A DNA stretch of 47,601 bases from an uncultured Pelagibacteraceae bacterium. GTDB taxonomy: Bacteria > Pseudomonadota > Alphaproteobacteria > Pelagibacterales > Pelagibacteraceae. The translations under genes were made by a program, and so were the position numbers. The first letter of the stretch is position 1. Each line of letters begins with the position of its first letter. Positions 18,925-26,838 of this stretch are shown here, piece after piece. The DNA is taken from contig CACJWN010000009.1 of assembly GCA_902597175.1 (NCBI GenBank), positions 1 through 47,601 on the forward strand, in the 5' to 3' direction. Under the pieces are notes generated by a model that had not been told where the DNA came from, ran no database searches, and was given only the letters and a program-made list of their open reading frames with translations.

Positions 18925-19244
18925 TAAAAAGGTAATTTAAAATCCAACGGCAGATTTAAACCACCTGTAACTTTAGATAATTCCTCTGCCGATTTTTTTT
19001 TTAAGTTTTCTTTTGCATTATTAAATGCTGCAATGATTAGATCGTTTATTATTTCCTGACTTTCTTTTTTTGCAGCATCTGTAATTTCAATTGATTTAAT
19101 TTCATAGTCCCCAGTCAAAGTAACTTTAACTAAATTACCCCCTGACACTCCGTGAACTTCGATTTTTTTAATTTGATCTTGAGCCTCCTTCATTTTTGTT
19201 TGCATTTCTTTAGCTTTAGATAACATTTCTGAAAAATTATTCAT
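18924..19244 (-). CDS. YbaB/EbfC family nucleoid-associated protein
   Basis: 106 residues, with an N-terminal amphipathic helix (MLSKAKEMQTKMKEAQDQIKK) and the typical GVSGGNLVKVTLTGDYEIKSIEI strand region. Members bind DNA as dimers. The dnaX-ybaB-recR order is a well-known conserved block, which supports the assignment. It follows dnaX without a gap. Confidence 0.92.
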   Translation of the reverse strand: MNNFSEMLSKAKEMQTKMKEAQDQIKKIEVHGVSGGNLVKVTLTGDYEIKSIEITDAAKKESQEIINDLIIAAFNNAKENLKKKSAEELSKVTGGLNLPLDFKLPF

Positions 19245-20912
19245 TTACTCCTCCTCTTTAATTTCTAAAAGTTTAGCGTCTGGAAAAGCAGTCTCTAAAT
19301 CTTTTGCAATTTTACTTTTTTTAAATTCCTCAATTGTTTTATTTTGATTTTCTAAATTCTTTTCATAAATACTTTTTGCCTCTACATTTTTACTCAACGA
19401 AATTATCCATCTTTCACCAGTCCATTGAAGTAATTTTTCAGTTAAATTCTTAATGAAATTTTTATTTAACTTTTCATTGAAGCTTATATCAATTTTACCT
19501 TTATTAAAACTTACTAACTTAACATTTCTCTCTAAATCATATTTGAGCTCTATTTCTTTTTCTTTGTTCGATTGATCAATTAAATCCTGAAAGCTTGTTA
19601 TTTCAATTTTTGGATTTTGATTTTTTTCGTTAATTTTTTTTATTGGGCTAGTCTTTATTTGGTTCGTGCTTTTTAACTGACTTTTTGTTCCATTAGATAA
19701 TTTCGTTTCTATGTTTTTTTCTTCAATCTTTTCATCTGAATAGTTTTCTCGACTTAAAATATCCTGTTCATTTCTATCGCTATCTTTTTTTTCCATACCA
19801 AGGCCTTTCAAATGAACTAGTTGTATAATGTACATCTCTAAAGTTAAATTTTCATTACTTACGATTCTGAGATCATCGATTGTCTTTATTGTGAGTTGCC
19901 AAAATAATGATATGTCTTGTATGTCTATATTTTTAGAATATTTGTCAACCATTTCAACTTCTGTTTCTGAAATTGATAAATCTTTTTCAATTGGTCCTAA
20001 ATTTATTCTTCTTGAAAAAAGGTAGAGAACTTCTAAAATATCGTTGAGAAAATTTTTTGCATCTAATCCATCACTTATAAGTTCGTTCAAAGATCTAATA
20101 GCTTCTTTCTCATTTCCACTTAAAATTTCCTTAAATAAACTAATTACTTTGCTTTTGTCGGCAAGACCTAACATTTTTCTAACATCTTGCTCAGTTATTT
20201 TTTTATTTGGATTTATTGACTGAGAAATTAAGGCACGATCAAGCAAAGAGATCGCATCTCTCACTGATCCCTCAGAAGTTCTAGCAATCAGTTGGATCGC
20301 TTCGTCTGATATATTTCCTGTCTCATTATTAGATATATTTTTCAAATGATCACAAATTTTATTAATGCTCACTCTTTTTAGATCAAATCTTTGACATCGA
20401 GATAATATTGTAACAGGAATTTTTCTAACTTCTGTCGTGGCTAATATAAATTTTAAACTTGGTGGTGGTTCCTCTAAAGTTTTCAATAAGCCATTAAAAG
20501 CTTGTTTTGATAGCATATGTACTTCATCAATAATAAATATTTTATATTTTGCACTTGTAGGGCTATATTTTGAATTCTCAATTAATTCTCTGATATCGTC
20601 TATTCCAGTTTTAGAAGCTGCATCCATTTCTAAAACATCCATATGATTTGAGTTTACGATCTCTGCGCAATGGCAGTTTTCATCAGATTTACACTTTTCA
20701 CCCTTAGAAAAATTTTTTGTACAGTTTAATGCTTTGGCTATTAATCTTGCTGTAGTAGTTTTCCCTACACCTCGTATTCCAGTCAACAAATATGCATTAG
20801 GAGTTTTGTCAAGTTTAATAGCATTAGTAATAGTTTCAGACATTACCTCTTGGCCAATTAAATCTTTAAATTCTTGAGGTCTATATTTGAGTGCTAAAAT
20901 TTTATTTTTCAT
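19245..20912 (-). CDS. dnaX: DNA polymerase III subunits gamma/tau
   Basis: 555 residues from the ATG at 20912 (MKNKILALKYRPQEF); an in-frame ATG upstream lies within the SRP RNA. Walker A is GIRGVGKTTTARLI, followed by a cysteine-rich zinc element (CKSDENCHC), Walker B IIDEVHMLS and the SRC motif ILSRCQRFD. The AAA+ core and domain III extend to about residue 370; the rest is a lysine/asparagine-rich tail (domains IV and V). Codons 374-376 (GAA AAA AAA) form an A8 run followed by GAT AG; a -1 slip would end the protein after one codon, giving a 377-residue gamma-like form. It loads the sliding clamp. Confidence 0.95.
   Translation of the reverse strand: MKNKILALKYRPQEFKDLIGQEVMSETITNAIKLDKTPNAYLLTGIRGVGKTTTARLIAKALNCTKNFSKGEKCKSDENCHCAEIVNSNHMDVLEMDAASKTGIDDIRELIENSKYSPTSAKYKIFIIDEVHMLSKQAFNGLLKTLEEPPPSLKFILATTEVRKIPVTILSRCQRFDLKRVSINKICDHLKNISNNETGNISDEAIQLIARTSEGSVRDAISLLDRALISQSINPNKKITEQDVRKMLGLADKSKVISLFKEILSGNEKEAIRSLNELISDGLDAKNFLNDILEVLYLFSRRINLGPIEKDLSISETEVEMVDKYSKNIDIQDISLFWQLTIKTIDDLRIVSNENLTLEMYIIQLVHLKGLGMEKKDSDRNEQDILSRENYSDEKIEEKNIETKLSNGTKSQLKSTNQIKTSPIKKINEKNQNPKIEITSFQDLIDQSNKEKEIELKYDLERNVKLVSFNKGKIDISFNEKLNKNFIKNLTEKLLQWTGERWIISLSKNVEAKSIYEKNLENQNKTIEEFKKSKIAKDLETAFPDAKLLEIKEEE
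19785..19792 (-). promoter_or_regulatory. Candidate slippery site in dnaX
   Basis: Eight consecutive A residues on the coding strand contain the heptamer A AAA AAA in the correct frame. In the -1 frame the following codons are AGA and TAG. An internal GAAAGG about 12 bases upstream resembles the stimulatory Shine-Dalgarno sequence seen before the E. coli dnaX slip site. No convincing downstream stem-loop is visible. Confidence 0.5.
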
Positions 20913-20918
20913 TTTAAA

Positions 20919-21008
20919 GAGGCAGGCAACAACCTGAATAATTTTCACTACGGCTGCTTCTTTTCAGACCTGACCGGGTTTATGAAACATCCACCTGATG
21001 CCAACCTC
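20919..21008 (-). ncRNA. ffs: Signal recognition particle RNA (4.5S type)
   Basis: The minus strand carries the conserved SRP RNA core GGTCAGGTCTGAAAAGAAGC followed by AGCC, closely matching the E. coli 4.5S core; the tip is a GAAA tetraloop instead of GGAA. Outer helices can be formed by GAGG (21008-21005) with CCTC (20922-20919) and by GGCA with TGCC. It forms SRP with Ffh for co-translational membrane targeting. The dnaX ATG follows only six bases (TTTAAA) after the helix end. Exact ends are inferred from pairing. Confidence 0.93.
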
Positions 21009-21014
21009 AATAGG

Positions 21015-21044
21015 AGTATATCAAGATAAAATTAAATACTACAA
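21015..21044 (-). promoter_or_regulatory. Promoter of SRP RNA/dnaX
   Basis: TATACT (21020-21015) is a strong -10 match, placed so that transcription would begin at the first paired base of the SRP RNA (about 21008). TTGTAG (21044-21039), 18 bases upstream, is a three-of-six -35. It lies in the short gap after the pheA stop codon. Confidence 0.55.
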
Positions 21045-21066
21045 GACTTGATTTGAATTTTGTGGA

Positions 21067-21909
21067 CTATTTTTGCCTAAATGAGGAAGCCTCGTAAACA
21101 CCCAGAATATCTAAAGTTTCAGTATGAAAACCTAGTTCCTCAAGAGCTTTTTTTACCCCAGGTTGTTCAATATGGCCTTCGAGATCCAAATAAAAGTTTG
21201 CCTGATCGAAAGTATTTTTTACAGAGAAACTTTCGAGTTTTGTTAAATTTACTTGATTTGTAGCAAATCCACCTAAACACTTATAAAGTGCTGAAGGCTC
21301 ACTTTTTACTCTAAAAATACAACTAGTTATAAACTTTTTGTTTTTAGAAAATTCAGGTTGCTCAATATTTTTTCCCATTATTAAAAAACGAGTAACGTTA
21401 CCTTTCTCATCCTCTATGTTTTTTTCTAAAATCTTTAAATTATAAATTTTTGCTGAAAGCTCTGAAGCAATTGCTGCAATCGATTTGTCTTCTCCTTCAG
21501 CCAAATCTTTTGCAGATCCAGCTGTGTCAGCAGAAATTATTGGTTTAAATTTTCTTTTATTAATTATGTTTTGGCATTGGCCAATAGCTTGCGCGTGACT
21601 TCTTACAAATTTGATATCGTCGATGCTAGCCTCTAGTTTACACAACAAATTATGTTCAACAGCTTGGAAGTGCTCACCATGAATTTGTAATTTATATTTA
21701 GGTAGTAAATAATGTATATCAGCAACTCTCCCTGCTAATGAATTTTCTATCGGTATCACTACTTTAAAGTTCTGATCGTTATATGCACATTTGAACGTCT
21801 CCTCAAATGTTGCGCACGTTTTTATTTCAGCCTCTTTATAAAGGCTCTCAGCTGCAATATGTGAGTATGCTCCGAGTTCACCTTGTATAGCTATTTTCGT
21901 TTTACTCAT
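21067..21909 (-). CDS. pheA: Prephenate dehydratase
   Basis: 280 residues, a stand-alone dehydratase without a chorismate mutase domain. The N-terminus IAIQGELGAYSHIAA, the catalytic region PIENSLAGRVADIHYLL and the TAGSAKDLAEG segment (near residue 128) are typical. The C-terminal ACT domain contains LTKLESF, equivalent to the phenylalanine-binding ESRP region. It makes phenylpyruvate from prephenate. Its start overlaps the end of kdsB by eight bases, a gene order common in alphaproteobacteria. Confidence 0.93.
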   Translation of the reverse strand: MSKTKIAIQGELGAYSHIAAESLYKEAEIKTCATFEETFKCAYNDQNFKVVIPIENSLAGRVADIHYLLPKYKLQIHGEHFQAVEHNLLCKLEASIDDIKFVRSHAQAIGQCQNIINKRKFKPIISADTAGSAKDLAEGEDKSIAAIASELSAKIYNLKILEKNIEDEKGNVTRFLIMGKNIEQPEFSKNKKFITSCIFRVKSEPSALYKCLGGFATNQVNLTKLESFSVKNTFDQANFYLDLEGHIEQPGVKKALEELGFHTETLDILGVYEASSFRQK

Positions 21910-22639
21910 TTTTTTCCATAAGTTTTTTTATTTTTATTAAATCTTTTTCTGTATCTACACTTAAAGGTGAGGAATTGATATAGCCAACGTGTATGGACAT
22001 CTTATTTTCCATAGCTCTAAGCTGCTCTAATCTTCTCTCTAACTCAAGTTTTGATCTTTTCAAGCTCACATACCTTAATAAAGCTTTATTAGTAAAGGCA
22101 TATATACCTACATGATGATAAACTTGATGTTCTTGATTGGTTTTACTTCTCACAAAATCTAAAGCTTTTGTAAAAATTCCTGGACTCATTTTTTTCTCTA
22201 CTACTACTTTAACAACATTATGATCTTTGAGTTCAGTTTCTGAATTAATTTCACTCGCTAATGTCCCTATCTCACATTTTCCTAAAGTCATATATTTAAT
22301 TAAACCTTTTATATCTTGAGGGTCAATATTAGGCATATCTCCTTGTAGATTAATAATTATTTCAGCTTCACTATTTAAAGTTTCCTTAAAAACTTCAAAA
22401 ACTCGATCTGTTCCTGTTTCATGATTATCTTTTGTCAATATACCTTTCCCACCAAATTTTTTAACTAGATCTACAATTTTTTCATCAGGTGATGCTACAA
22501 AGACTTCACCTGAATTAGACCTCATTGCTGCTTCGTAAACATGGAGAATCATCTCTTTATTGTTTATAAGTTTAAGAGGTTTATTTGGTAATCTCTGAGC
22601 GTCTAATCTTGATGGTATTATTATTGCAGTTTTATTCAT
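21902..22639 (-). CDS. kdsB: 3-deoxy-manno-octulosonate cytidylyltransferase
   Basis: 245 residues, normal length. The nucleotidyltransferase start IIPSRLDAQRLPNKPL, the INLQGDMPNIDP metal site and the HHVGIYAFTNKALLRY segment are characteristic. It makes CMP-Kdo for lipopolysaccharide, consistent with the lipid A acyltransferase at the window start. A 15-base hairpin (22646-22660) ends six bases before its ATG, where a ribosome binding site would normally lie. Confidence 0.95.
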   Translation of the reverse strand: MNKTAIIIPSRLDAQRLPNKPLKLINNKEMILHVYEAAMRSNSGEVFVASPDEKIVDLVKKFGGKGILTKDNHETGTDRVFEVFKETLNSEAEIIINLQGDMPNIDPQDIKGLIKYMTLGKCEIGTLASEINSETELKDHNVVKVVVEKKMSPGIFTKALDFVRSKTNQEHQVYHHVGIYAFTNKALLRYVSLKRSKLELERRLEQLRAMENKMSIHVGYINSSPLSVDTEKDLIKIKKLMEKNE

Positions 22640-22645
22640 AATTAT

Positions 22646-22660
22646 GCGTCTTAGAGACGC
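22646..22660 (-). repeat. Hairpin before kdsB
   Basis: GCGTCT and AGACGC form a perfect six-base GC-rich stem with a three-base loop, ending six bases before the kdsB start codon. A third copy of the core, ACGTCT at about 22708-22713, could pair with the AGACG arm instead. It could influence translation of kdsB; this is inference. Confidence 0.5.
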
Positions 22661-22667
22661 AAAAAAA

Positions 22668-22729
22668 TTTGGTAATTTTAAGTTTTTTTTTAAAAACTCA
22701 TGTTATACGTCTAAATAATATTTACCAAA
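22668..22729. repeat. Long-range inverted repeat in the kdsB-cytochrome c gap
   Basis: TTTGGTAA (22668-22675) and TTACCAAA (22722-22729) are perfect eight-base arms separated by 46 bases. Nested inside are AGTTTTT and AAAAACT (22681-22698). The right arm ends three bases before the cytochrome c ATG at 22733. It may be an operator pair or an mRNA structure. Confidence 0.4.
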
Positions 22730-22732
22730 ATT

Positions 22733-23278
22733 ATGGATAGTTTTGAAATAAATAAAATAATAGCTGCAGTGCTTCTAACTGCTTTAATTGTTATTGGTAT
22801 TGGAAAATTTACCGACATATTATTTCATGTAAAAAAACCAGAGCAGTCAGCTTATAAAGTTGAAGGTTTGGAGGTCGCCACAGCTAATGTAGCAACAGAA
22901 ACAGATGCAATGACACCTGAAGTTGTTGACATAAAAGCACTACTGGCTATGGGAGATTTAGCTCATGGAGAAAAAGTTTTTAAAAAATGTAGCGCTTGCC
23001 ATATGATTGCAGCGGGTGGAAAAAATATGATAGGTCCAAATTTGTGGAATGTGATTGGAAGAACAGCTGGATCAGTAAGTGATTATAAATATTCCAAAGC
23101 AATGGTTGCTTATGCTAAAGAATGGTCTTTTGAAGAAATGAATAGTTACTTAATTAAGCCACAAGCCTATATTAAAGGAACTAAAATGGCATTTGCTGGA
23201 CTTAGAAAAGAAAAGGATAGAGCCTCAGTTATTTTATATATGAATTCAAAAGGTGATAATCCAAAACCTCTACCTTAA
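22733..23278 (+). CDS. Membrane-anchored c-type cytochrome (CycM/c552-like)
   Basis: 181 residues. An uncleaved N-terminal transmembrane helix (about 8-28, IIAAVLLTALIVIGIGKFTDILF) is followed by an acidic/alanine linker and one class I cytochrome c domain. The heme-binding motif is CSACH; the likely axial methionine is in KGTKMAFAGL, after NVIGRTAGSV. Such proteins carry electrons from the bc1 complex to the aa3 oxidase in alphaproteobacteria. The position opposite kdsB-pheA is conserved in many of them. The 3' end overlaps argF by four bases. Confidence 0.9.
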   Translation: MDSFEINKIIAAVLLTALIVIGIGKFTDILFHVKKPEQSAYKVEGLEVATANVATETDAMTPEVVDIKALLAMGDLAHGEKVFKKCSACHMIAAGGKNMIGPNLWNVIGRTAGSVSDYKYSKAMVAYAKEWSFEEMNSYLIKPQAYIKGTKMAFAGLRKEKDRASVILYMNSKGDNPKPLP

Positions 23279-24201
23279 TCAAGACACCATTTGATAATAC
23301 TTTTTTGAGCGTGAACTCTATTTAGCGCTTGTCTCCAAACTACTGATTGCTTTCCATCTATTACTTCATTTGTAACTTCTTCTCCTCTTCCTACTGGAAG
23401 ACAATGCATAAAAATTGCATCTGAATTGGCTTTGCTCATTAGTTTCTTGTTAACTTGGTAAGGTTTTAAAGTTTTCTTTTTAGAAACTTTATTTACTTTA
23501 TCATTCATTGAAACCCATTTGTCGGTCATTACACAGTCCGCGCCAGTAACTGCTTCTAAAGGTTTTGAAGTGATTGTAAGTTTTACTTTTTCTTTTTTAG
23601 CAAGTTTTAAAATCCTCTTATTTGGAGAATATTTTTTTGGACAACCAATTTTGAGTTTAAAATTGAATTTAGCTGCAGCTTCAATTAAAGAATTTGACAT
23701 ATTATTATTACCATCTCCAATCCAAGAAACAGTTTTACCTTCAATAGAGCCATTGCTTTCTTCGTAAGTGAGAATATCAGACATAATCTGACATGGATGA
23801 CTAACATCAGAAAGACCGTTGATAATCGGAATATCCAAATGTTTTCCAAACTCTTCCAAATTTTTGTGGGAGGAAGTTCTCAGCATAACGATATCGACAT
23901 ACTCAGATAAAACTTTTGCTGTATCTTTTAAAGTCTCTTCTCCCTTGCCGTAATGTATGCCATCTGGATTTAAAATAATTGATGATCCACCTAATTGTTT
24001 AATAGCGATGTCAAATGACATTCTTGTTCTTGTTGAGGGTTTCTCAAAAATCATAGCCATAGACTTACCTTCAAAGGGCTTATCTTCATCAGGCGCAGAT
24101 TTATTTAGTCCAGATCTATTTTGTTTTCTCTTTTTTGCTTCTTCAATAATCGCTCTAAGCTCTGTTGAAGAACAGTCAGAGATATTTATAAAATTTTTCA
24201 T
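23275..24201 (-). CDS. argF: Ornithine carbamoyltransferase
   Basis: 308 residues. The carbamoyl-phosphate-binding motif STRTRMSFD, the segment DVSHPCQIMSDI with the conserved HPxQ, and the ornithine-loop motif HCLPVGRGEEVT are present. It makes citrulline from ornithine and carbamoyl phosphate. It follows argD without a gap, so the two arginine genes are one transcription unit, probably starting with the ABC-2 permease upstream. HxLP with a cysteine (HCLP) favours ornithine over aspartate as substrate. Confidence 0.95.
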   Translation of the reverse strand: MKNFINISDCSSTELRAIIEEAKKRKQNRSGLNKSAPDEDKPFEGKSMAMIFEKPSTRTRMSFDIAIKQLGGSSIILNPDGIHYGKGEETLKDTAKVLSEYVDIVMLRTSSHKNLEEFGKHLDIPIINGLSDVSHPCQIMSDILTYEESNGSIEGKTVSWIGDGNNNMSNSLIEAAAKFNFKLKIGCPKKYSPNKRILKLAKKEKVKLTITSKPLEAVTGADCVMTDKWVSMNDKVNKVSKKKTLKPYQVNKKLMSKANSDAIFMHCLPVGRGEEVTNEVIDGKQSVVWRQALNRVHAQKSIIKWCLD

Positions 24202-25365
24202 TTAAAATGTTTTGCAAACTTTCTCTATTATTTTTAAACCTAAGTTTATCTCGCTCTTTGTTACATTTAAAGGAGGCAAAAGTCTGACAACATTTTCAGC
24301 AGCTCTTACTGTCAATAAATTATTATCTAAAAGTTTTTGAATAAATTTAGTTTGATTTACATGAAGACAAAGACCGATGAGTAGTCCTTTGCCTCTAACC
24401 TCTTTAATAATTTTAGGATACTTATTTTTAATTTTATCAAGTTGATTTAAAAAATATTTTCCATTTTTACTTACATTATTTAAAAAACCTTTTTTAAACA
24501 TCACATCCATAACTGCGTTTCCAGCGCTCATTGCTAAAGGGTTTCCACCAAATGTTGAACCGTGTGTTCCTGGCTTCATACCTGAGGCTACTTTTTTATT
24601 AACTAATACTGCACCTATGGGAAAACCACCTCCAATACCTTTTGCTATTGGTACAATGTCTGGTTTAATTTTTGCGTATTCAAAAGCAAAAAATTTACCG
24701 CTTCTTCCAATTCCACATTGCACTTCATCAAGAATTAATAAAATTTTTTTCTTGTTACATAGTTTTCTTAAACCTTTGAGGCAAAAATCTGGAATAACTT
24801 TAATGCCCCCTTCTCCCATGATTGTCTCAACCATGATAGCGGCGGTTCTGCTAGTTATCGCTTTTTCTAAACCCTTATGATCGCCAAAGTTAAAGTGATC
24901 AAAACCGTCAACTTTAGGTTTAAAACCTTCAATAGCTTTTTTACTGTTACTAGCAAAAATAGCTGCGATAGTTCTTCCATGAAAACTATTATTAATACAG
25001 AGAACTCTATTTTTTCTTGGTTGACCTTTTGAATAAAAATACCTTCTAGCAAATTTAATAGCTGCTTCTGTCGCTTCAGCACCAGAGTTTTGAAAAGTTA
25101 CATAATCTGCAAATGTTTTTTGAGCTAATCTTTTTGCCAGTCTTTCTTGCTCAGGAATTGTAAAAACGTTTGAAACGTGCCATAATTTTTTAGATTGTTT
25201 ATTAATAGATCTAATTAAGTAGTCATTAGCATGGCCTAGGCAATTAACAGCGATTCCTTGTACAAAATCTAAATATTTCTTGCCATTCGTTGTATATAAA
25301 AAACTTCCTTTTCCTTTAGAAAAAGAGATTTTCTTTCTGTTATAAGTATTTAAAATTTTACTCAT
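24202..25365 (-). CDS. argD: Acetylornithine aminotransferase
   Basis: 387 residues, a class III PLP-dependent aminotransferase. FQNSGAEATEAAIK binds the cofactor phosphate, LILDEVQCGIGRSG carries the PLP-ring aspartate, and PIAKGIGGGFPIGAV holds the Schiff-base lysine. It forms N-acetylornithine in arginine synthesis; many homologues also act on succinyldiaminopimelate for lysine. Its start overlaps the stop codon of the ABC-2 permease (ATGA). Confidence 0.94.
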   Translation of the reverse strand: MSKILNTYNRKKISFSKGKGSFLYTTNGKKYLDFVQGIAVNCLGHANDYLIRSINKQSKKLWHVSNVFTIPEQERLAKRLAQKTFADYVTFQNSGAEATEAAIKFARRYFYSKGQPRKNRVLCINNSFHGRTIAAIFASNSKKAIEGFKPKVDGFDHFNFGDHKGLEKAITSRTAAIMVETIMGEGGIKVIPDFCLKGLRKLCNKKKILLILDEVQCGIGRSGKFFAFEYAKIKPDIVPIAKGIGGGFPIGAVLVNKKVASGMKPGTHGSTFGGNPLAMSAGNAVMDVMFKKGFLNNVSKNGKYFLNQLDKIKNKYPKIIKEVRGKGLLIGLCLHVNQTKFIQKLLDNNLLTVRAAENVVRLLPPLNVTKSEINLGLKIIEKVCKTF

Positions 25366-26174
25366 GATTTTATTTTATAACCTTTTTTATACAATAAATA
25401 ACAAACAAGCCAGCTTACAAAGCTTAAGGCAGTTAAATAAACCAAACCAATAGTGATTGAGCCGTCTGACGTGCCAATAAAACTATATCTAAAACCATCA
25501 ATCATATAAAAAAATGGATTAACTTTACTTACTATTTGCAAAAAGTCAGGGAGTCTCTCAATTGAATAAAAAGTGCCTGATAAGAAAGATAAAGGAACTA
25601 TTACAAAATTAGTGACTGTTGCCATATGATCAAATTTTTCAGCCCATAGTCCAGCGATTATTCCAATATTTCCTAAAACAAAAGAAGAAAGCAAAGTAAA
25701 GGCTATAAGTGTTAAATAGTTTTTGATTTGAATATCTATAATTAATTTAAATACAATAATTGAAACTATTCCAATTACGACACTTCTTGTGACAGCTCCG
25801 AGTGAAATTGAAATAATAACTTCTCCTGGAGATAAAGGGGCAAATAATAAATCAACTATAGTTCCATCAATTTTTTTAATCATAAAAGATGAAGAAGAAT
25901 GAGAAAAAGATTGTTGAATTACTTGCATAGAAATCAACCCTGGCGCTAAAAAAGTAATAAAAGGTACGCCAAGAACATCTCCTCTATCGGCACCAATGGC
26001 TAAAGATAAAACAAGTAAAAAGAGTAAAGATGAAACTAGTGGAGAAAAGATAGTTTGTATCCACACAATTAAGAATCTAAGAACTTCTTTTTTGTATAAA
26101 GTCCATGTTCCGTACCAATTAACTAATCCGAATCTTCTTTTTCCAATTTTATATTTTTTCGAAATTTCAACCAT
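25362..26174 (-). CDS. ABC-2 type transporter permease
   Basis: 270 residues with about six hydrophobic segments and the ABC-2 signature region around IVPLSFLSGTFYSIERLPDFLQIVSKVNPFFYMIDGFRY. This family exports lipids, polysaccharides or drugs with a separate ATPase subunit. No ATPase gene lies beside it here, so it must pair with one encoded elsewhere. It overlaps argD by four bases and may be co-transcribed with argD-argF. The substrate is unknown. Confidence 0.8.
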   Translation of the reverse strand: MVEISKKYKIGKRRFGLVNWYGTWTLYKKEVLRFLIVWIQTIFSPLVSSLLFLLVLSLAIGADRGDVLGVPFITFLAPGLISMQVIQQSFSHSSSSFMIKKIDGTIVDLLFAPLSPGEVIISISLGAVTRSVVIGIVSIIVFKLIIDIQIKNYLTLIAFTLLSSFVLGNIGIIAGLWAEKFDHMATVTNFVIVPLSFLSGTFYSIERLPDFLQIVSKVNPFFYMIDGFRYSFIGTSDGSITIGLVYLTALSFVSWLVCYLLYKKGYKIKS

Positions 26175-26243
26175 TGATAGTCTTATAACCTGTTATTAAA
26201 AAAACTGTGCAAAACTAAATCTACTCACAGCTTTAATGCGTTT

Positions 26244-26266
26244 TAATGTTTTAAACCCCAACATTA
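26244..26266. repeat. Inverted repeat in the gcrA upstream region
   Basis: TAATGTT (26244-26250) and AACATTA (26260-26266) are perfect seven-base arms around a nine-base loop. They lie about 45 bases before the gcrA start, upstream of the second dyad. Role unknown. Confidence 0.35.
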
Positions 26267-26281
26267 TGTCCTAAGTTTTTC

Positions 26282-26305
26282 ATAATTACTAAATATTGTA
26301 ATTAT
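26282..26305. promoter_or_regulatory. Dyad directly before gcrA
   Basis: ATAATTAC (26282-26289) and GTAATTAT (26298-26305) are perfect eight-base arms separated by eight bases, ending five bases before the gcrA ATG. The 16-base centre-to-centre spacing would place the half-sites 1.5 turns apart, and as RNA the structure would mask the start region. It does not match the CtrA box (TTAA-N7-TTAA) or a DnaA box. Confidence 0.45.
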
Positions 26306-26310
26306 ATACA

Positions 26311-26805
26311 ATGAGTTGGACAGAAGAAAAAGTCGCTAAATTAAAAGAACTCTGGTCTAAAGGCCATACTGCAAGTCAGATCGCTGAAGCATTAGGTGAC
26401 ACCACTAGAAACGCAGTCATTGGAAAAGCTCATAGGTTAAATTTAGAAGCTAGAGCCCCTTCTAAGCAATCTAATTCACCTAGAACAAGTGATAACAAGC
26501 AGATTAGAAGAGGACCAGCCCCAACATCAAGAAAAGCTAAATTTCAATCAATATTATTAGATAAAAACTTCGAGCCAGAAAACCCGAAATCCCTTGAAGA
26601 ACTTACAGATGAAACTTGCAAGTGGCCTATAGGTCATCCTAATGAAGAAAAATTCTATTTTTGCGGTAGAAAACCTGAAGGAGATTTTCCTTATTGTAAA
26701 CTTCATGTTTTGTATGCCTTTCAACCTAAAAACCAAAAAGACGATGATCTTGGTGATGAGATACCAGAATTTATCGAGAAAAAAGTTAAAGCCTCGTCTG
26801 GTTAA
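26311..26805 (+). CDS. gcrA: GcrA cell-cycle regulator
   Basis: 164 residues. The N-terminal DNA-binding helix-turn-helix MSWTEEKVAKLKELWSKGHT, then ASQIAEALGDTTRNAVIGKAHRL, is diagnostic of GcrA. The C-terminal sigma-70-interacting region has the conserved CKWPIG, FCGRKPEGDFPYCKLH cysteines. In Caulobacter GcrA works with sigma-70 at promoters methylated by CcrM at GANTC sites. A reduced oceanic genome that keeps GcrA probably also keeps CcrM, but ccrM is not in this window. The gene is preceded by two inverted repeats. Confidence 0.95.
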   Translation: MSWTEEKVAKLKELWSKGHTASQIAEALGDTTRNAVIGKAHRLNLEARAPSKQSNSPRTSDNKQIRRGPAPTSRKAKFQSILLDKNFEPENPKSLEELTDETCKWPIGHPNEEKFYFCGRKPEGDFPYCKLHVLYAFQPKNQKDDDLGDEIPEFIEKKVKASSG

Positions 26806-26838
26806 CAAAACTTTAACATTACAATCATATAATTGACT

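Noticed and set aside
20913-20948. N-terminal extension of DnaX starting at 20948
   Set aside because: It lies in the 3' part of the SRP RNA; MKNKILALKYRPQEF at 20912 is the normal start.
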